Source: Lacipirellulaceae bacterium (GTDB lineage Bacteria; Planctomycetota; Planctomycetia; Pirellulales; Lacipirellulaceae). Taken from it: DNA of 64,000 nucleotides. Under the pieces are notes generated by a model. That model had not been told where the DNA came from and ran no database searches. It saw nothing but the letters and a program-made list of their open reading frames with translations. The position numbers were made by a program, and so were the translations under genes. The stretch is from positions 186,001 through 250,000 of the forward strand of contig JAVJRG010000009.1 in NCBI GenBank assembly GCA_040218535.1. Reading direction: 5' to 3'. Shown piece after piece: positions 1-9,194 of this stretch (its first letter is position 1; each line of letters begins with the position of its first letter).

Positions 1-1364
1 ATGTAGCCGCGTGCCCCGTACAATTGCGAGGCGTTTCGTTCCCAATCCGGATAGAGCGTTTCGATCCAGCCGAAGTAGCTGTCCATCGCCTCGGGCAGAT
101 TTCCAACGCTGCCGTAGGAAATCGCCAGGTTCAAGTTCGAGTCATTGGTGTAATGCCCCCACCACATCGGCTTCCAAGTATCGCCCCAAAGCCCCATGAG
201 CGTCGGGGGCAGTTCACCACTACTAGAGATCAGGCAGTAGCGACCGACCGCATAGATTAACTCTAGAAACGCTGGTGTTGGGCCACTCTGAGCCGCCTCG
301 GCAATAATCTCTTCGGTCGTTCTTCCTACTCCATAGTGTTTCTTGTTGTTGGGGCCACCAATTCGATAGCTCACGCGGCGGAACATCTCGCCGTGAACCT
401 TCGCATGGCTTGCGAGAAGTTCGTCGTAATCTGTACTAGACGCGTCTAACTCAGCACGCAATTTGTCTCGGTTCGCTTGGCTTGCGACCGGTAGAAACTC
501 AACACGTGCGAGAATGAGTACTTCATCAGCATCCTTGATTCGGATGCGATCCTTGCCAGCGGATGTCGTTCCGCCTGTCGTGATAACCCGAGCGAGAACC
601 TGGTAGCCTTCCGCTTCGGCGAGCCCATGCAGGTGCTTGTACTGAGTTTGCAGGTACATTTCATCATCGCGATGCTCAATGGTTGGAGCTTCAATATCTT
701 TCTCGTCCCACCCTTTTCGTGCCGCGAACATCACGTCCAAGTTCAGCGGAGCGCCTGTCGGACGTTTCAACCGAGTCACGATCACGTTATCAGGCCGCGA
801 AACGAAACAACTCCGCTGCCAATCGCCGCGATCATCCCGCCACCGCACATTGATTTCGCCCGTGTCGAGTGTGAGCGTCCGACGGTAATCAGTGATTTCT
901 CCCAGCTTCGGGATGGAGAACTTCAAATGAAGCGCCGGATGCACATAGTTCAATCCGAACCGCGGTCCGGGACGAATCAGTGCTTCCTTGGGAAACATTT
1001 TTGCATTCCCGTTGCCAAATTCATTAAACACCGTCGAAGCTGCCGGGCTCCACTTTTCTTGTTTCGCTAGCTCACGAGCCCGGGCCATCGCCTCTACCAT
1101 GTTCGGCACATCGGGCTTCACCGGTTGGGCGGGCACCCAGAGCTTTTCATGATTGAGGACGATCGTCTCCTCCAGAGGATTGCCGTGCACCATCACCCCT
1201 TGGCGACCATTTCCGCTGATGAGCGCATCTTCCCAACGCTTCGCGGGCTGGTTACTGGTAAGGACGATCGGCTCGGCATCCTCAGCAATCACTGATTCTT
1301 GCAGAAACAATGCTGACGCAATGAGAGTTACCAAAGCGGCTCGAGCCGTAGAACCTAATCTCAT
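1..1364 (-). CDS. GH95-type glycoside hydrolase (alpha-L-fucosidase-like), 3' end beyond window
   Basis: This frame is open from an ATG at 1364 to the window edge (454 codons), so the C-terminal part is missing. Residues 1-27 look like a Sec signal peptide. Residues about 35-290 resemble the GH95 N-terminal beta-sandwich domain, with an opening PAxRWxxALxxGNGRxGxMVxG pattern and a following LNHEKLW. Near residues 408-414 the segment SNLNLAI carries an Asn-x-Asn pair that matches the position of the two catalytic-site asparagines of GH95 enzymes. The family cleaves terminal alpha-L-fucose (some members alpha-galactose) from glycans, and this member is presumably exported. The catalytic acid cannot be seen because the gene leaves the window. 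Substrate is inferred from family only. Confidence 0.75.
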   Translation of the reverse strand, partial: MRLGSTARAALVTLIASALFLQESVIAEDAEPIVLTSNQPAKRWEDALISGNGRQGVMVHGNPLEETIVLNHEKLWVPAQPVKPDVPNMVEAMARARELAKQEKWSPAASTVFNEFGNGNAKMFPKEALIRPGPRFGLNYVHPALHLKFSIPKLGEITDYRRTLTLDTGEINVRWRDDRGDWQRSCFVSRPDNVIVTRLKRPTGAPLNLDVMFAARKGWDEKDIEAPTIEHRDDEMYLQTQYKHLHGLAEAEGYQVLARVITTGGTTSAGKDRIRIKDADEVLILARVEFLPVASQANRDKLRAELDASSTDYDELLASHAKVHGEMFRRVSYRIGGPNNKKHYGVGRTTEEIIAEAAQSGPTPAFLELIYAVGRYCLISSSGELPPTLMGLWGDTWKPMWWGHYTNDSNLNLAISYGSVGNLPEAMDSYFGWIETLYPDWERNASQLYGARGY

Positions 1365-1406
1365 CTCAACAGATCCTCGCAATATCAAATCACTTAGAGA
1401 TAGAAT

Positions 1407-1498
1407 GAACCACGAAGAGCGCAAAGGACACCAAGAAATCGTTGGAGCAGTCCACAGCCTCCAACAATCCCTTCGTGTCCTTTGTGCTCTTTGTGGTA
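1407..1498. repeat. Intergenic inverted repeat (CACAAAGGACACGAAG type)
   Basis: The left arm starts GAACCACGAAGAGCGCAAAG at 1407 and the right arm ends TTTGTGCTCTTTGTGGT at 1498, giving a long imperfect hairpin. A very similar element occurs at 34608-34769. It lies between the GH95 gene and the DUF1501 gene. Confidence 0.8.
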
Positions 1499-1510
1499 AT
1501 CAGAATTCCG

Positions 1511-2923
1511 TCACGCCAAAATTTTCTTGATCACATGCCCATGCACGTCGGTCAACCGAAAGTTGCGGCCCTTGTACTTGAAGGTCAGCCGCTTATGCTC
1601 GATGCCCAGCAGATGCATCACGGTGGCGTGAAAGTCGTGGACGTGGAAGGGATCTTCCGCAGCGGTGAAGCCCAGCGGGTCGGTCTTGCCGTAGGTGATG
1701 CCCGGCCTCACGCCGCCGCCGGCCATCCACATCGCACCGCTCTTGATATGATGATCGCGACCTGAGCCCTGCGACATTGGCGTGCGGCCAAACTCGCCGC
1801 CCCAGATCACCAGAGTATCTTCGAGCAGCCCACGCTGCTTGAGATCTTTCAGCAAGGCCGCGCACCCTAGATCGACCTGTTTGGTGAGCTTCTTCATGCC
1901 GCTGGTCACCGCACCGTGATGATCCCAACCGGTGTGGTAGAGCTGCACGAAGCGAACTCCGCGTTCCACCATCCGCCTCGCCATCAGGCAGTTGGAACCA
2001 AAGCTCCCATCGGGTTGATTCTTAATACCGTACATCCCTCGCGTCGCGACAGTCTCTTCAGCGAAATTTGCGAGCGCGGGAACACTCATCTGCATTTTAA
2101 ACGCGAGCTCGTATTGATCGATTCGCGTAGCGATCTCAGGGTCGAGCATCTGCTGGTTGTAGATCTGATTCATCCCAGCAATCGCGTCGAGCGTCCGCCG
2201 CTGGCTCCCTCGATCAATCCCTGCGGGCGAATTGATGTAGTTCAACGGTAATCCAGTGCCGTAGAACTCGACCCCCTGATGCACGCCGGGCAAAAAACCG
2301 TTGTGCCAACCCGTTGTGGGCACCGGCTGTCCTTCATCACCTGAACGCATCACGACGAACGCGGGAAGATTATCCGCTGGGCTCCCCAAGCCATAAGAGC
2401 ACCAGGAGCCCATACTCGGCCTACCCGTGATTGCGGTGCCGGTGTTCATGAACGTATGAGCCGGGTCATGGTTCACTTGCTCAGTTTGTAGCGTGCGAAT
2501 GATGCACAGCTCGTCGGCCAGCTTTTGCAGGTGCGGAAAGAGGTCGGAAATCTCCTGCCCCGATTGGCCATAGCGATCAAAGCCGATCTCCGAGCCCTTG
2601 CAAGTCAGCGTCGAGTTCTGCAAAAACGCCAACTTCACGCCTTTGGCCAAGTCCTCCGGCAGAGACTTCTTGTCTTGCTTGCGTAGCTCCGGCTTGTTGT
2701 CAAACGATTCAAACTGACTCGGCCCACCCGCCATGTAGAGATAAATCACACGCTTCGCTTTGGGAGCATGATTCGGAAAGCCCCCAACACCTGGAGCAGC
2801 GGCCAAAGCTTCGCGACCGATCAAACTCCCTAGTGCAGCCACACCAAGCCCGGTCGCCGCTCTGCTAAAGAAATGGCGTCGGGTGTGGTGAGTAAGGATT
2901 TCGCGATCGAATTGATTCATCAT
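1511..2923 (-). CDS. DUF1501 domain protein, Tat-exported
   Basis: The 470-residue protein opens with a twin-arginine signal (RR at residues 15-16, then FFSRAATGLGVAALGSLIG), so it is probably exported folded. The rest matches the DUF1501 family, an alkaline-phosphatase/sulfatase-like fold very common in planctomycetes. Visible family hallmarks include the HTGWDHHG segment and the WGGEFGRTPMSQGSGRDHH segment with likely metal-binding His and Asp residues. It follows the DUF1549/DUF1553 gene by 18 bases on the same strand, the usual two-gene arrangement for these families. Biochemical function is not established. Confidence 0.9.
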   Translation of the reverse strand: MMNQFDREILTHHTRRHFFSRAATGLGVAALGSLIGREALAAAPGVGGFPNHAPKAKRVIYLYMAGGPSQFESFDNKPELRKQDKKSLPEDLAKGVKLAFLQNSTLTCKGSEIGFDRYGQSGQEISDLFPHLQKLADELCIIRTLQTEQVNHDPAHTFMNTGTAITGRPSMGSWCSYGLGSPADNLPAFVVMRSGDEGQPVPTTGWHNGFLPGVHQGVEFYGTGLPLNYINSPAGIDRGSQRRTLDAIAGMNQIYNQQMLDPEIATRIDQYELAFKMQMSVPALANFAEETVATRGMYGIKNQPDGSFGSNCLMARRMVERGVRFVQLYHTGWDHHGAVTSGMKKLTKQVDLGCAALLKDLKQRGLLEDTLVIWGGEFGRTPMSQGSGRDHHIKSGAMWMAGGGVRPGITYGKTDPLGFTAAEDPFHVHDFHATVMHLLGIEHKRLTFKYKGRNFRLTDVHGHVIKKILA

Positions 2924-2941
2924 TCGAAAACAATTTTTGAC

Positions 2942-5900
2942 TTAAGTTCGGGTAATAAACTCATGCAAATTAAGCAGTCCGCGTGAGACGATCGTCCAAG
3001 CCGCTAACTCAGCAGCATCGACTGAGCTTTCTGCCTCGATTTGACCTACTTCTAAAAGCTGTTGGGCTGCCTTGGGGTTGTTCTTGTAGTGCCTGCGTTG
3101 CTCGCGGAGCAGATCTGTAAGAAGAGCCAACTCCTCTTGTTTTGGCTCTCGTTGTAACGTCCACTCAAAGGCGAGGCGTAGTCGCTCGGCGTCGTCCACT
3201 GCCTCCGCCTTGAGTGTTCTCTCTGCCAGTGCGCGAGCTGCCTCAACAAACTGCGGATCGTTGAGCAACGTCAGTGCCTGCCCCGGCGTGTTGGTCTGGT
3301 TTCTTCTTGCCGTGCACTCTTGCCGCGTGGGTGCGTCGAAAGCCAAGAGTGCTGGGTGAATGTTTTGTCGCTTCCAAAAGGTGTAGAGCGTTCGCTGATA
3401 CTGCGATGCCTGCTCCGAGGTCTTCCACAGCATGTGACGACTACCCCACATAATCTTGCTCGATACTTCCCAATACTTCTTCGGCTGATACGGATAGAAG
3501 CTTGCCACCGGCACTTCGTCAGTCAACTGCAATAGGCCAGCCGCTTGCAACGCCGAATCGCGAATCTCTTCCGCCGTATGCCGATGACGGCTTTGCCGCG
3601 CGTGCCAGCGGTTGCCCGGATCGCGCTTCGCCAAATCGGGTGTGGGCTTGGAACTCAGACGATACGCGTTGGTCGAAACCAACAGCTTGACCATGTGATT
3701 GCGGTCCCAACCACTCTCAACGAATTCCGCAGCCAACCAATCCAGCAACTCCGGATGCGAAGGCCAATCCCCCTGCCCGCCACTATCCTCGAGCGTCTCA
3801 CTGATGCCGCGGCCGTAGAATTGCTTCCAAAGCCGATTGACGAACACCCGTGGCGTGAGAGGGTTTTCCTCTGACACTAACCACTGTGCCAAATCTAAAC
3901 GCGTTGGACGCTTGCCATCTTCGCCGACAGAACCTAAGAACTCTGGAACCGCAGGGCCAACGATCGGCCCCGTCGTGTCCATGAAGTTGCCCCGATTGAC
4001 TAGTCGCGTCTCCTTCGGCTCTCCCGATTTGCTCACTAGCACCGGCATACTCTCGCGGCGGAGGCCGTAAAGCTGGTTCTCCATCTCCCGCAACTGCGTC
4101 ATCAACTCAGGCTGCGACTGTTCAAAATAAACCGCCTGCGCGATTTCTTTCTGTAAGGCATTGCGTCGAGCCGCCGCGGTCATGAGGGCCTGCTTCGGCA
4201 AGCTCATTCGTTTTTCAAAGGTCATGCGGTAGATCGGCTTCTCCCGCCAGCGGCGGATCATGGTTTCGCCGAGACGAAGTTCCTGCGCTTTGTCCGCCCG
4301 CACTTCCCAGCCACTTTCGCCCCAACCAACACGCCCCCCCCGCTGTGCCCATGCCATGCCAACGCACTCATGGTCGTTCGCTTTGACGAACTTGCTCTTG
4401 GGGATTCGTAAGCGCACCCAACCACCCGCTTTCGGCAGCTCGCCCAGGTGAACTAACCGTTTGGGATTCATCCAATCTTTGGCTGTCTCGAAAAGAGCTT
4501 TGTCTTTTTTGCCCCAGTAGTAGGCCTCGTCATAGTCGGGCTTCCACCCCATGCGGCCATAGGCACCATGCAAGATCTGAACAGCCAGATGCTCCGGAGG
4601 ATTGTCTGGGTCGATATATACCTCGGCGTAGAAGGCTCCTTCCTTGCCGGGGAAGTCACGTTTGGAATAGCCAGTCATGCTCTCAGCGATGTAATGACGT
4701 TTCCACTTCTCTGACTCGCCTGTGACCACTCGAGCAGTGCGACCTTGCCAACTCGTCGTGTCGAATTCCCCTCCCACCTGACGCGGTGCATGGGGTACTG
4801 CAGGGATCCACTTAAAATCGACTTGCTGTTGCGCGTCTTTCAGCTTCGCGCGGATGTCCAATTCCCAATCAGACTGATTAGCCTCAAGCTTTGCTGCGAG
4901 TTCGTCTTTTGGGTTATGGATTTGCTCGTACAACTCGGCAACTTGGCGTTCTAATCGCTTATCGAGCTCGCTCTTCTTATCCTGCTGATAAACGTAATGC
5001 AACGGCACGCGACGATCACCGGGCGTGTAGACACCTGTCTCGACCAAGTCATCAAAGAACGCTGCCAAGCTGTAATAATCTTTGGCGGTAAGTGGATCGT
5101 ACTTGTGATCGTGGCACTCCGCGCAACCGGTTGTCAGCCCCAACCAAACGGTACCGACCGCGCGAACGTGTTCACCCTTGAGGGCGTAGAGTGCTTCTTT
5201 ATCAATCACTCCCGCCTCGCAATTTGTTTTGACGATTCGGTTGTAGCCCGAAGAAATCAATTGCTCGTCGGTCGGATTAGGAAGCAAGTCGCCGGCGAGC
5301 TGTTCGATCGTGAACCGATCGAACGGCATGTTGTCGCGAATCGCGTTGATCACATAAGCACGATACGCGCCCGAGGCGATCGGCTCGTCACTCACCATGC
5401 CTGAGGAGTCAGCCCAGCGGACAAGGTCAAGCCACTGCACGGCTTGGTGTTCAGCATATTCCAGTGAATCCATCCACTGATCGACCAGTCGATCAAACGC
5501 TGCCATCGAGGGATCCGCCTCAAACCTCTTTACTTCTTCGTAGGTCGGTGGCAAGCCGCGTAGATCGTAGCTGAGCCGGCGAATTAATTCGCGGGGCGTT
5601 GCTTCTTCAACCGGCTGTGCCTGTTCGCTTCGCCAACGCCTCTCCAAGAATGTATCAATGGCGGCAGGACCATCGACTTCACCCTCGACTGGCGGTCGTT
5701 CGAGCTTGCGGAACGCCCAATGTTCCTGATACTCGGCTCCTTGCTCAATCCAACGCCTGAGGGTTTCTTTCTGCTGATCAGTCAGCGAATAGACCGAATC
5801 GCTGGGTGGCATTTTCAGATCAGGGTCGTTTGAGAGAATCCGGGCAACGAGCTCAGATGCCTCTGCCTTGCCTGGAACGATCGCCGCGTAGTCTCCCCGG

Positions 5901-6118
5901 TCTTCGGTTGCGCCCTCAAATGTGTCCAACCGTAGTTCGGCACGACGGTTGTCCTTATCGGGACCGTGGCAGAAGTAGCAGTTTTCGCTCAGGATGGGGC
6001 GGACATCTCGATTGAACAAGACGGTTGTGTCACGCTCGGCAGCGGTCGAGACGAGCGGGTAGCATGAAGCGACCAACACAAAGAGACAGAAAGCGGGAAC
6101 AGTGCGAATTGAATACAT
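2942..6118 (-). CDS. PSCyt1/DUF1549/DUF1553 (PSD1) cytochrome-like exported protein
   Basis: A 1058-residue protein with an N-terminal signal peptide (about residues 1-27). A planctomycete cytochrome C domain (PSCyt1) carries a CxxCH haem-binding site at C47-C50-H51. DUF1549 follows (about 150-360), with a second CxxCH in TGCAECHDHKYDP. A long middle insert (about 370-720) precedes DUF1553 near 730-1000, which includes the typical TPRVFVNRLWKQFYGRG segment. The pairing with the downstream DUF1501 gene is standard in planctomycetes. A role in periplasmic redox chemistry linked to polymer breakdown is suspected for these families but unproven. Confidence 0.9.
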   Translation of the reverse strand: MYSIRTVPAFCLFVLVASCYPLVSTAAERDTTVLFNRDVRPILSENCYFCHGPDKDNRRAELRLDTFEGATEDRGDYAAIVPGKAEASELVARILSNDPDLKMPPSDSVYSLTDQQKETLRRWIEQGAEYQEHWAFRKLERPPVEGEVDGPAAIDTFLERRWRSEQAQPVEEATPRELIRRLSYDLRGLPPTYEEVKRFEADPSMAAFDRLVDQWMDSLEYAEHQAVQWLDLVRWADSSGMVSDEPIASGAYRAYVINAIRDNMPFDRFTIEQLAGDLLPNPTDEQLISSGYNRIVKTNCEAGVIDKEALYALKGEHVRAVGTVWLGLTTGCAECHDHKYDPLTAKDYYSLAAFFDDLVETGVYTPGDRRVPLHYVYQQDKKSELDKRLERQVAELYEQIHNPKDELAAKLEANQSDWELDIRAKLKDAQQQVDFKWIPAVPHAPRQVGGEFDTTSWQGRTARVVTGESEKWKRHYIAESMTGYSKRDFPGKEGAFYAEVYIDPDNPPEHLAVQILHGAYGRMGWKPDYDEAYYWGKKDKALFETAKDWMNPKRLVHLGELPKAGGWVRLRIPKSKFVKANDHECVGMAWAQRGGRVGWGESGWEVRADKAQELRLGETMIRRWREKPIYRMTFEKRMSLPKQALMTAAARRNALQKEIAQAVYFEQSQPELMTQLREMENQLYGLRRESMPVLVSKSGEPKETRLVNRGNFMDTTGPIVGPAVPEFLGSVGEDGKRPTRLDLAQWLVSEENPLTPRVFVNRLWKQFYGRGISETLEDSGGQGDWPSHPELLDWLAAEFVESGWDRNHMVKLLVSTNAYRLSSKPTPDLAKRDPGNRWHARQSRHRHTAEEIRDSALQAAGLLQLTDEVPVASFYPYQPKKYWEVSSKIMWGSRHMLWKTSEQASQYQRTLYTFWKRQNIHPALLAFDAPTRQECTARRNQTNTPGQALTLLNDPQFVEAARALAERTLKAEAVDDAERLRLAFEWTLQREPKQEELALLTDLLREQRRHYKNNPKAAQQLLEVGQIEAESSVDAAELAAWTIVSRGLLNLHEFITRT

Positions 6119-6311
6119 TCTAATCGATTATATTTGCCAGGACTGCCACACAAAGACTACGTCTGGATGCGAGAGAATCGCACTCGCAAATCGGAAATTG
6201 GGCAATAAATAGGCAGATATAGCTTCAGAAAACCTCGAGATTCACCTAGAACCCAAGCTCAACAAGCGTCATGTCTCGGGCCCCTTCCTGTCCTAACAGA
6301 CACGCCCCGCA

Positions 6312-7442
6312 TCAACCCCGCGCCAGTGCGTCGCTCTGTTCGACGAAGTCGTCCCCGTCCCACTCGGCATCTTGCTTGATCATCTGCTTCTTCTCGTGCT
6401 CCGCTTTCTTCGCAGCACGAGCCTCGGCTTGACGTTTCACAAGATCAGCATGCGTCGTGAAGAACTGCAAGCTGTGACCCTTGAAGTCTTCGAGCGTCTC
6501 GAAGTTGTGCTTCTCCATGAAGGCGAGCAATTGCTCCTTCATCTCTGCGACACAACGGTACCCCATCTTCATCACGCCGGTGCAGACCTGGACGGTATCC
6601 GCCCCCAACAGAATGAATTGCGCCGCGTCGTTGCCCGTTTCCACACCACCAATCCCTGACAGCGTCCGGCCAGGAAATTCCTTGTCGATGCAGGTCGATA
6701 TCTCCATGCACATCCGTAGCGCGATTGGCATCACCGCTTGACAGGAGTAACCTCCTGGCGTCGTGTAGCCTTCCACGCTCGGTTCAGGACGAAGCGTGTC
6801 GAGATCAACACCGATTACGCTGCGAATCGTGTTAATCGCCGCGACACCTTGGCAGCCAGCTCTTAACGCTGCGCGTGTCGGATCTTCAATGTGAGTGACG
6901 TTCGGCGTGAGTTTTGCCCAGACGGGACGCTTGGCGACTTCCATCACCCAGCCACAGACTTCCTCTAGGATATCCGCGTTCTCGCCCATCGCCGCGCCCA
7001 TGCGTCGCTCGGGCAAACCGTGCGGACAACTCATATTCAGTTCAAACGAGTCAACACCCACCTCTTCGCAACGACCGATGATTTCCTGCCAAGCGTCTTT
7101 GTTGTATTCCTCCATAACCGACGCAATGAGGATGCCTTCGGGATACTTGTCTTTAATCTGCTTGAACTCGTCGAGCCACGTCTCAAAAGAGCGATCTGAG
7201 ATCAGCTCAATGTTCTCCCAGCCGTAGATTTCATTCGACTCCCGGCTCCGCAACCGCACGTAGCGCGGCTGAACGTTAATGACCTTGGACGCGTCGAGGC
7301 TGACCGTCTTGCAAATGACTGCCCCCCAGCCTTCGTCGAAGGCCTTACCGATCACGTTGGCATTGGTACCCGGAGGGCCCGAACCAATCACGAACGGATT
7401 TGGGAGTTTCATTCCATCGATGGTGGTTTCGAGTGTTGGCAT
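6312..7442 (-). CDS. preA: Dihydropyrimidine dehydrogenase subunit PreA-like (no ferredoxin domain)
   Basis: A 376-residue FMN-dependent TIM-barrel enzyme of the dihydropyrimidine/dihydroorotate dehydrogenase family. The N-terminus has the NPFVIGSGPPGTN pattern. The active-site loop NMSCPHGLPERRMGAAMGE contains the cysteine expected as general acid in dihydropyrimidine dehydrogenase, and IGGVETGNDAAQFILLGAD forms the phosphate-binding end of the barrel. The reaction would be NAD(P)H-dependent reduction of uracil or thymine to the dihydro form. Unlike E. coli PreA there is no C-terminal two-cluster ferredoxin segment; the tail is charged and has no cysteines. No PreT partner is in the window. 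Neighbouring pyrimidine-breakdown genes support the assignment. Confidence 0.85.
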   Translation of the reverse strand: MPTLETTIDGMKLPNPFVIGSGPPGTNANVIGKAFDEGWGAVICKTVSLDASKVINVQPRYVRLRSRESNEIYGWENIELISDRSFETWLDEFKQIKDKYPEGILIASVMEEYNKDAWQEIIGRCEEVGVDSFELNMSCPHGLPERRMGAAMGENADILEEVCGWVMEVAKRPVWAKLTPNVTHIEDPTRAALRAGCQGVAAINTIRSVIGVDLDTLRPEPSVEGYTTPGGYSCQAVMPIALRMCMEISTCIDKEFPGRTLSGIGGVETGNDAAQFILLGADTVQVCTGVMKMGYRCVAEMKEQLLAFMEKHNFETLEDFKGHSLQFFTTHADLVKRQAEARAAKKAEHEKKQMIKQDAEWDGDDFVEQSDALARG

Positions 7443-7447
7443 GATAT

Positions 7448-7690
7448 TTGACAGGATTTACAGGATGGGCGTTCGGTTCAAGCAGGTCTGATAGACCCGA
7501 AGGGTCGTAAGCACGTAGCCAGGGGCGTGAGCCCCTGGAACGAAAAACAAAAAACATGGATAAGCCCCGAAGGGGCGAAAGTTGTTTTTAGTAAGACTAT
7601 TTCTGTCGCTCCTCCGGAGCTTGCGACTACCGAAACAACTAACCAGGGGCTGACGCCCCTGGCTACATGCTAACGCCCCTACGGGGCGAG
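7448..7690. repeat. Composite palindromic intergenic repeat
   Basis: This 298-base gap holds no gene. It has a TTGACAGGATTTACAGGAT arm near 7449 and several hairpins: CCAGGGGCGTGAGCCCCTGG at 7519-7538, GCCCCGAAGGGGC at 7564, GCTCCTCCGGAGC at 7608, CCAGGGGCTGACGCCCCTGG at 7643-7662 and CGCCCCTACGGGGCG at 7674-7688. The 7516-7538 and 7643-7666 blocks are inverted copies of each other, so the whole unit can fold on itself. Confidence 0.75.
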
Positions 7691-7740
7691 TTGCAAATCA
7701 TTACGAAATCTTCTTGATCCCGCATATCCCGTTAGCCTGT

Positions 7741-9090
7741 CTAACTTCCCGCTAACACCTCATCCAGCATCGCCAACAGGTAATCAGCGTCATCTTTGGT
7801 AATACACATCGGCGGTTTAATGCGTAGCGTGTTTCCATAGAGCCCACCCTTACCAACGAGTACGCCGCGGTCACGCATCGCTTCCATCACATCGGCGGCT
7901 TCGGTGTTGGCCGGTTCTTTGGTCTTGCGATCGCGGACGAGTTCAATTCCCAGCATCAATCCCATGCCGCGCACCTCACCGATGATTGCGTGTTTTTCTT
8001 GCAACGCGAGGAAGCCGTCCTTCAGGTGATTGCCAACTTCCAACGCATTCTGTTGGATGCCGTCTTCTTCGATCACTTCAAGCGTGGCCAAGCCTTGCGT
8101 CATACTGATCGGGTTTCCACCGTAGGTGTTGAAGTGAATTCGGTTTGTCATCACTTCGGAAATCTCTTCAGTGGTTGTGAACGCACCGAGCGGGATACCG
8201 TTGCCGATTCCCTTGGCCATCGTGATGCCATCGGGGACGACATCGTAATTCTGATGCGCCCAGAAGTGAGTGCCTGTGCGCCCAAACCCGCCCTGCACTT
8301 CATCAGCAATACAGATGCCCCCATGCTGGCGGACGATGTCGTAGACGATTTGGAAGTACTCTTTGGGCGGCGTTACAGCACCGCCGACACCCTGAATTGG
8401 TTCGCCAATAAAACAGGCCACCTCGCCTGGCGTCTGATATTCAATGACTTCCTTGATGTCGTGAGCACATTTCAGATCGCAACTCGGATACTCCAACCCA
8501 TAAGGGCAACGGTAACAGTAGCCGGCATGTGAATGAACAATCCCTGGCGATTGATTCGACTTAAACTTCCAAGTGCCATGTGCCGTGAGGCCCATCGTCG
8601 TGGCCGTGCCGCCGTGGTAACCGTTGCGTAGTCCAATAACTTGTGTGTTGCCGGTATGCTCGCGGGCGGAAAGAATCGCCACTTCATTGGCTTCGCTACC
8701 ACTATTCGTGAAGTAAGTGCGGCTGAGCCCGTCGGGCATCTTCTCGGCGAGTTTCTCCGCGAACTGCGCGATGGTCGGATGCAGATAGATGGTCGTTGTG
8801 TGTTGCAATTGCCCCGTCTGCTGTTTCACCTTCTCAACAATTTTCGGATGGCAGTGTCCTACGCTCACGGTCACAATTCCCGCAAAAGCGTCGAGATAAC
8901 GCGTTCCCTGGTCGTCCCACACGTACTGCATGTGCCCTTCGACCACCATCATCGGCTCACGATAGTACGTGATCACACCGGGCGACACATACTGCTTCCG
9001 CAGGGCTATCACCTCATCGCGTGAGGGACCCGAATAAGGTGTCAGCTGGTGGTCAATGATAGGGAGTTGCATTTTCGTTTCGGTAGACAT
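7741..9090 (-). CDS. Class III aminotransferase, AGXT2-like (probable beta-alanine transaminase)
   Basis: A 449-residue PLP enzyme of fold type I, class III. Recognisable blocks are YLDAFAGIVTVSVGHCHP, the GSEANE cofactor-phosphate loop, the IADEVQGGFGRTG aspartate block and the TMAKGIGNGIPLGA Schiff-base lysine near residue 290. A Cys-containing insert (CYRCPYGLEYPSC) resembles alanine-glyoxylate aminotransferase 2. Between a PreA-like gene and an NCS2 permease, the likely role is to transfer the amino group of beta-alanine (or beta-aminoisobutyrate) to pyruvate or glyoxylate, giving malonate semialdehyde. Other omega-amino acids are possible substrates. Confidence 0.85.
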   Translation of the reverse strand: MSTETKMQLPIIDHQLTPYSGPSRDEVIALRKQYVSPGVITYYREPMMVVEGHMQYVWDDQGTRYLDAFAGIVTVSVGHCHPKIVEKVKQQTGQLQHTTTIYLHPTIAQFAEKLAEKMPDGLSRTYFTNSGSEANEVAILSAREHTGNTQVIGLRNGYHGGTATTMGLTAHGTWKFKSNQSPGIVHSHAGYCYRCPYGLEYPSCDLKCAHDIKEVIEYQTPGEVACFIGEPIQGVGGAVTPPKEYFQIVYDIVRQHGGICIADEVQGGFGRTGTHFWAHQNYDVVPDGITMAKGIGNGIPLGAFTTTEEISEVMTNRIHFNTYGGNPISMTQGLATLEVIEEDGIQQNALEVGNHLKDGFLALQEKHAIIGEVRGMGLMLGIELVRDRKTKEPANTEAADVMEAMRDRGVLVGKGGLYGNTLRIKPPMCITKDDADYLLAMLDEVLAGS

Positions 9091-9194
9091 ATCACGGCTC
9101 GCTTTATTTCAGACAGGATACCAAGGTGCTCTAGATCGACTGGATTTCCAGGTGGAATCTATTTCATTCGATCTTGTTGATCCTGCCAATCTGG

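Noticed and set aside
446-694. 82-codon minus-strand frame inside the GH95 region
   Set aside because: It is a shifted frame of the open GH95-type gene, which runs uninterrupted from 1364 to the window edge.
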